A program made the position numbers and the translations under genes. From Armatimonadota bacterium (GTDB taxonomy: Bacteria; Armatimonadota; SYMT01): DNA of 5,486 nt. The notes under the pieces are model-generated. The model was not told the origin of the DNA. It searched no databases and worked only from the letters and a program-made list of their open reading frames with translations. The stretch lies in contig JAJFMS010000302.1 in assembly GCA_020696885.1 (NCBI GenBank), forward strand, positions 1-5,486. The letters are read 5' to 3'. Shown piece by piece: positions 4,576 to 5,486 of the stretch (positions are counted from its first letter, which is position 1; each line of letters begins with the position of its first letter).

Positions 4576-5486
4576 ATGCGATACATCCTGGCCTGCACCA
4601 TCCTGGCGGTTGCAATGGGCCTGACGGGATGCGGCGGGGGATCGAACACTGGCGGCACGACGGATGCAGCGAGCACTCCGGCCAGCAACGCCCCCGCCGG
4701 TTCCACCGACGCGCCGGGGGGCGATTTGAATATCAAGGGGTCGGACACCATGGTGAACCTGACCCAGGCGTGGGCCGAGACCTACATGAACGCCCACTCG
4801 AACGCGCAGATCGCGGTGACGGGCGGAGGGTCCGGCACCGGCATCGCGGCGCTGCAGAACCACACCGCGGACGTAGCGATGTCTTCCCGAGACATCAAGG
4901 ATTCAGAGAAGAGCAAGATCGAGGGAGCCGGCGGCAAGCTCCACGAGTTCACCGTGGCCCGAGACGCGCTCACGGTGGGAGTGCACCCGAGCAATACGGT
5001 AAAGAGCCTGACCTTCGACCAGTTGTCCGATATCTACTCCGGCAAGATCACCGACTGGGGTCAGGTGGGCGGCAAGCCGGGCAAGATCGTGGCGCTCTCC
5101 CGCGAGAAGAGCAGCGGGACCCACGTCTTCTTCCTGGAGCACGTGGTGCGCAAGGGTGACTCCAAGAGCACGGAAGAGTTCGCCCCGGCCGTGCTGATGA
5201 TGCCGTCCTCCCAGGCGATTGCAGATGAGCTGGCCAAGAACGTGAACGCGATTGGGTATTACGGTCTGGGCTACCACAACCCGGACAAGGTGCAGGGGGT
5301 GGCGATCTCCCTGAAGGCCGGGGAACCCGCCGTGCCTCCGAGCCTGGAGACGGTGATCAGCGGGAAGTACCCGATCTCCCGGCCGCTGCACCTCTACACG
5401 GCGGGGGAGCCCACCGGGCTGGCGGATGCCTTCATCGACTACACCCTGACCCCGGAAGGCCAGAAGCTGGTGGAAGAGCAGGGCTT
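4576..5486 (+). CDS. pstS: Phosphate ABC transporter substrate-binding lipoprotein PstS, partial
   Basis: The periplasmic or surface phosphate-binding protein of the high-affinity PstSCAB importer. The frame is open from ATG 4576 to the edge (303 residues), with GAGGAG 7 bases upstream. Residues 1-19 are a lipoprotein signal with the lipobox LTGC (C19 lipidated), followed by a Gly/Ser/Thr/Ala linker to about 49. The binding domain begins NIKGSDTM. Expected phosphate contacts are near S56-T58, in the GGGSGTG loop (83-89), in MSSRDI (102-107), and in SREKSSGT, where R176 and S180-G181-T182 have the same spacing as R135 and S139-G140-T141 of E. coli PstS. SDIYSGKITDW, NAIGYYGLGY and TPEGQKLVEEQG are family signatures. 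The last of these lies close to the usual C-terminus, so only about ten residues should be missing. pstC, pstA and pstB would be expected to follow beyond the edge. PHO-box-like repeats precede it. Confidence 0.97.
   Translation, partial: MRYILACTILAVAMGLTGCGGGSNTGGTTDAASTPASNAPAGSTDAPGGDLNIKGSDTMVNLTQAWAETYMNAHSNAQIAVTGGGSGTGIAALQNHTADVAMSSRDIKDSEKSKIEGAGGKLHEFTVARDALTVGVHPSNTVKSLTFDQLSDIYSGKITDWGQVGGKPGKIVALSREKSSGTHVFFLEHVVRKGDSKSTEEFAPAVLMMPSSQAIADELAKNVNAIGYYGLGYHNPDKVQGVAISLKAGEPAVPPSLETVISGKYPISRPLHLYTAGEPTGLADAFIDYTLTPEGQKLVEEQG

Noticed and set aside
4322..4615. A minus-strand frame overlapping the pstS start region
   Set aside because: It would cover the pstS promoter, leader and signal peptide on the opposite strand and shows no domain or ribosome binding site.

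Overview
The window is GC-rich bacterial chromosome with normal codon use and AT-rich patches only between genes. Five protein-coding genes are well supported: four on the minus strand and one on the plus strand, which runs off the right edge. A sixth, very small, membrane-protein ORF is possible. The lipoprotein signal on PstS and the secreted N-terminus of the transporter fit a typical bacterium. The phylum cannot be fixed from sequence alone. GC-rich lineages such as Gemmatimonadota, Chloroflexota or Armatimonadota are guesses.

Left part (1-1910), minus strand: an apparent operon of a small zinc-ribbon protein (1614-1886), a paralogous zinc-ribbon protein (1187-1498) and a TIM-barrel sugar-phosphate isomerase/epimerase-like enzyme (174-1181). 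The last two genes are 5 bases apart, and the ribosome binding site of the enzyme lies in the last codons of the zinc-ribbon gene. Short arrays of an 8-bp unit (GAGTRRTG or its complement) follow the stop codons of the first and last genes. At the left edge, two oppositely oriented arrays form a long imperfect inverted repeat.

Middle (1911-2437): mostly non-coding. It holds a strong minus-strand rho-independent terminator (2021-2051), a candidate 27-residue membrane peptide just upstream of it (2120-2203), an AT-rich patch with a 7-bp dyad (2346-2373) and a possible -10 box for the zinc-ribbon operon.

Right part: a 514-residue fusion of an OpuAC/ProX-type substrate-binding domain to an ABC permease domain (2438-3982, minus) imports a compatible solute or a related quaternary amine. 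No ATPase gene is in the window. A 593-bp non-coding region separates it from a divergent pstS (4576 to the edge, plus), which encodes the phosphate-binding lipoprotein of the high-affinity Pst transporter and lacks only its last few residues. Two clusters of TTTAAG-like motifs on an 11-bp period lie in that region, one directly upstream of pstS with a -10-like hexamer 9 bp downstream. They look like PHO boxes, so pstS is probably induced by phosphate starvation.

The most distinctive items are the tandem zinc-ribbon paralogues tied to the isomerase, the 8-bp arrays, the membrane micro-ORF and the two PHO-box-like clusters. None amounts to a clearly new defence or mobile system.
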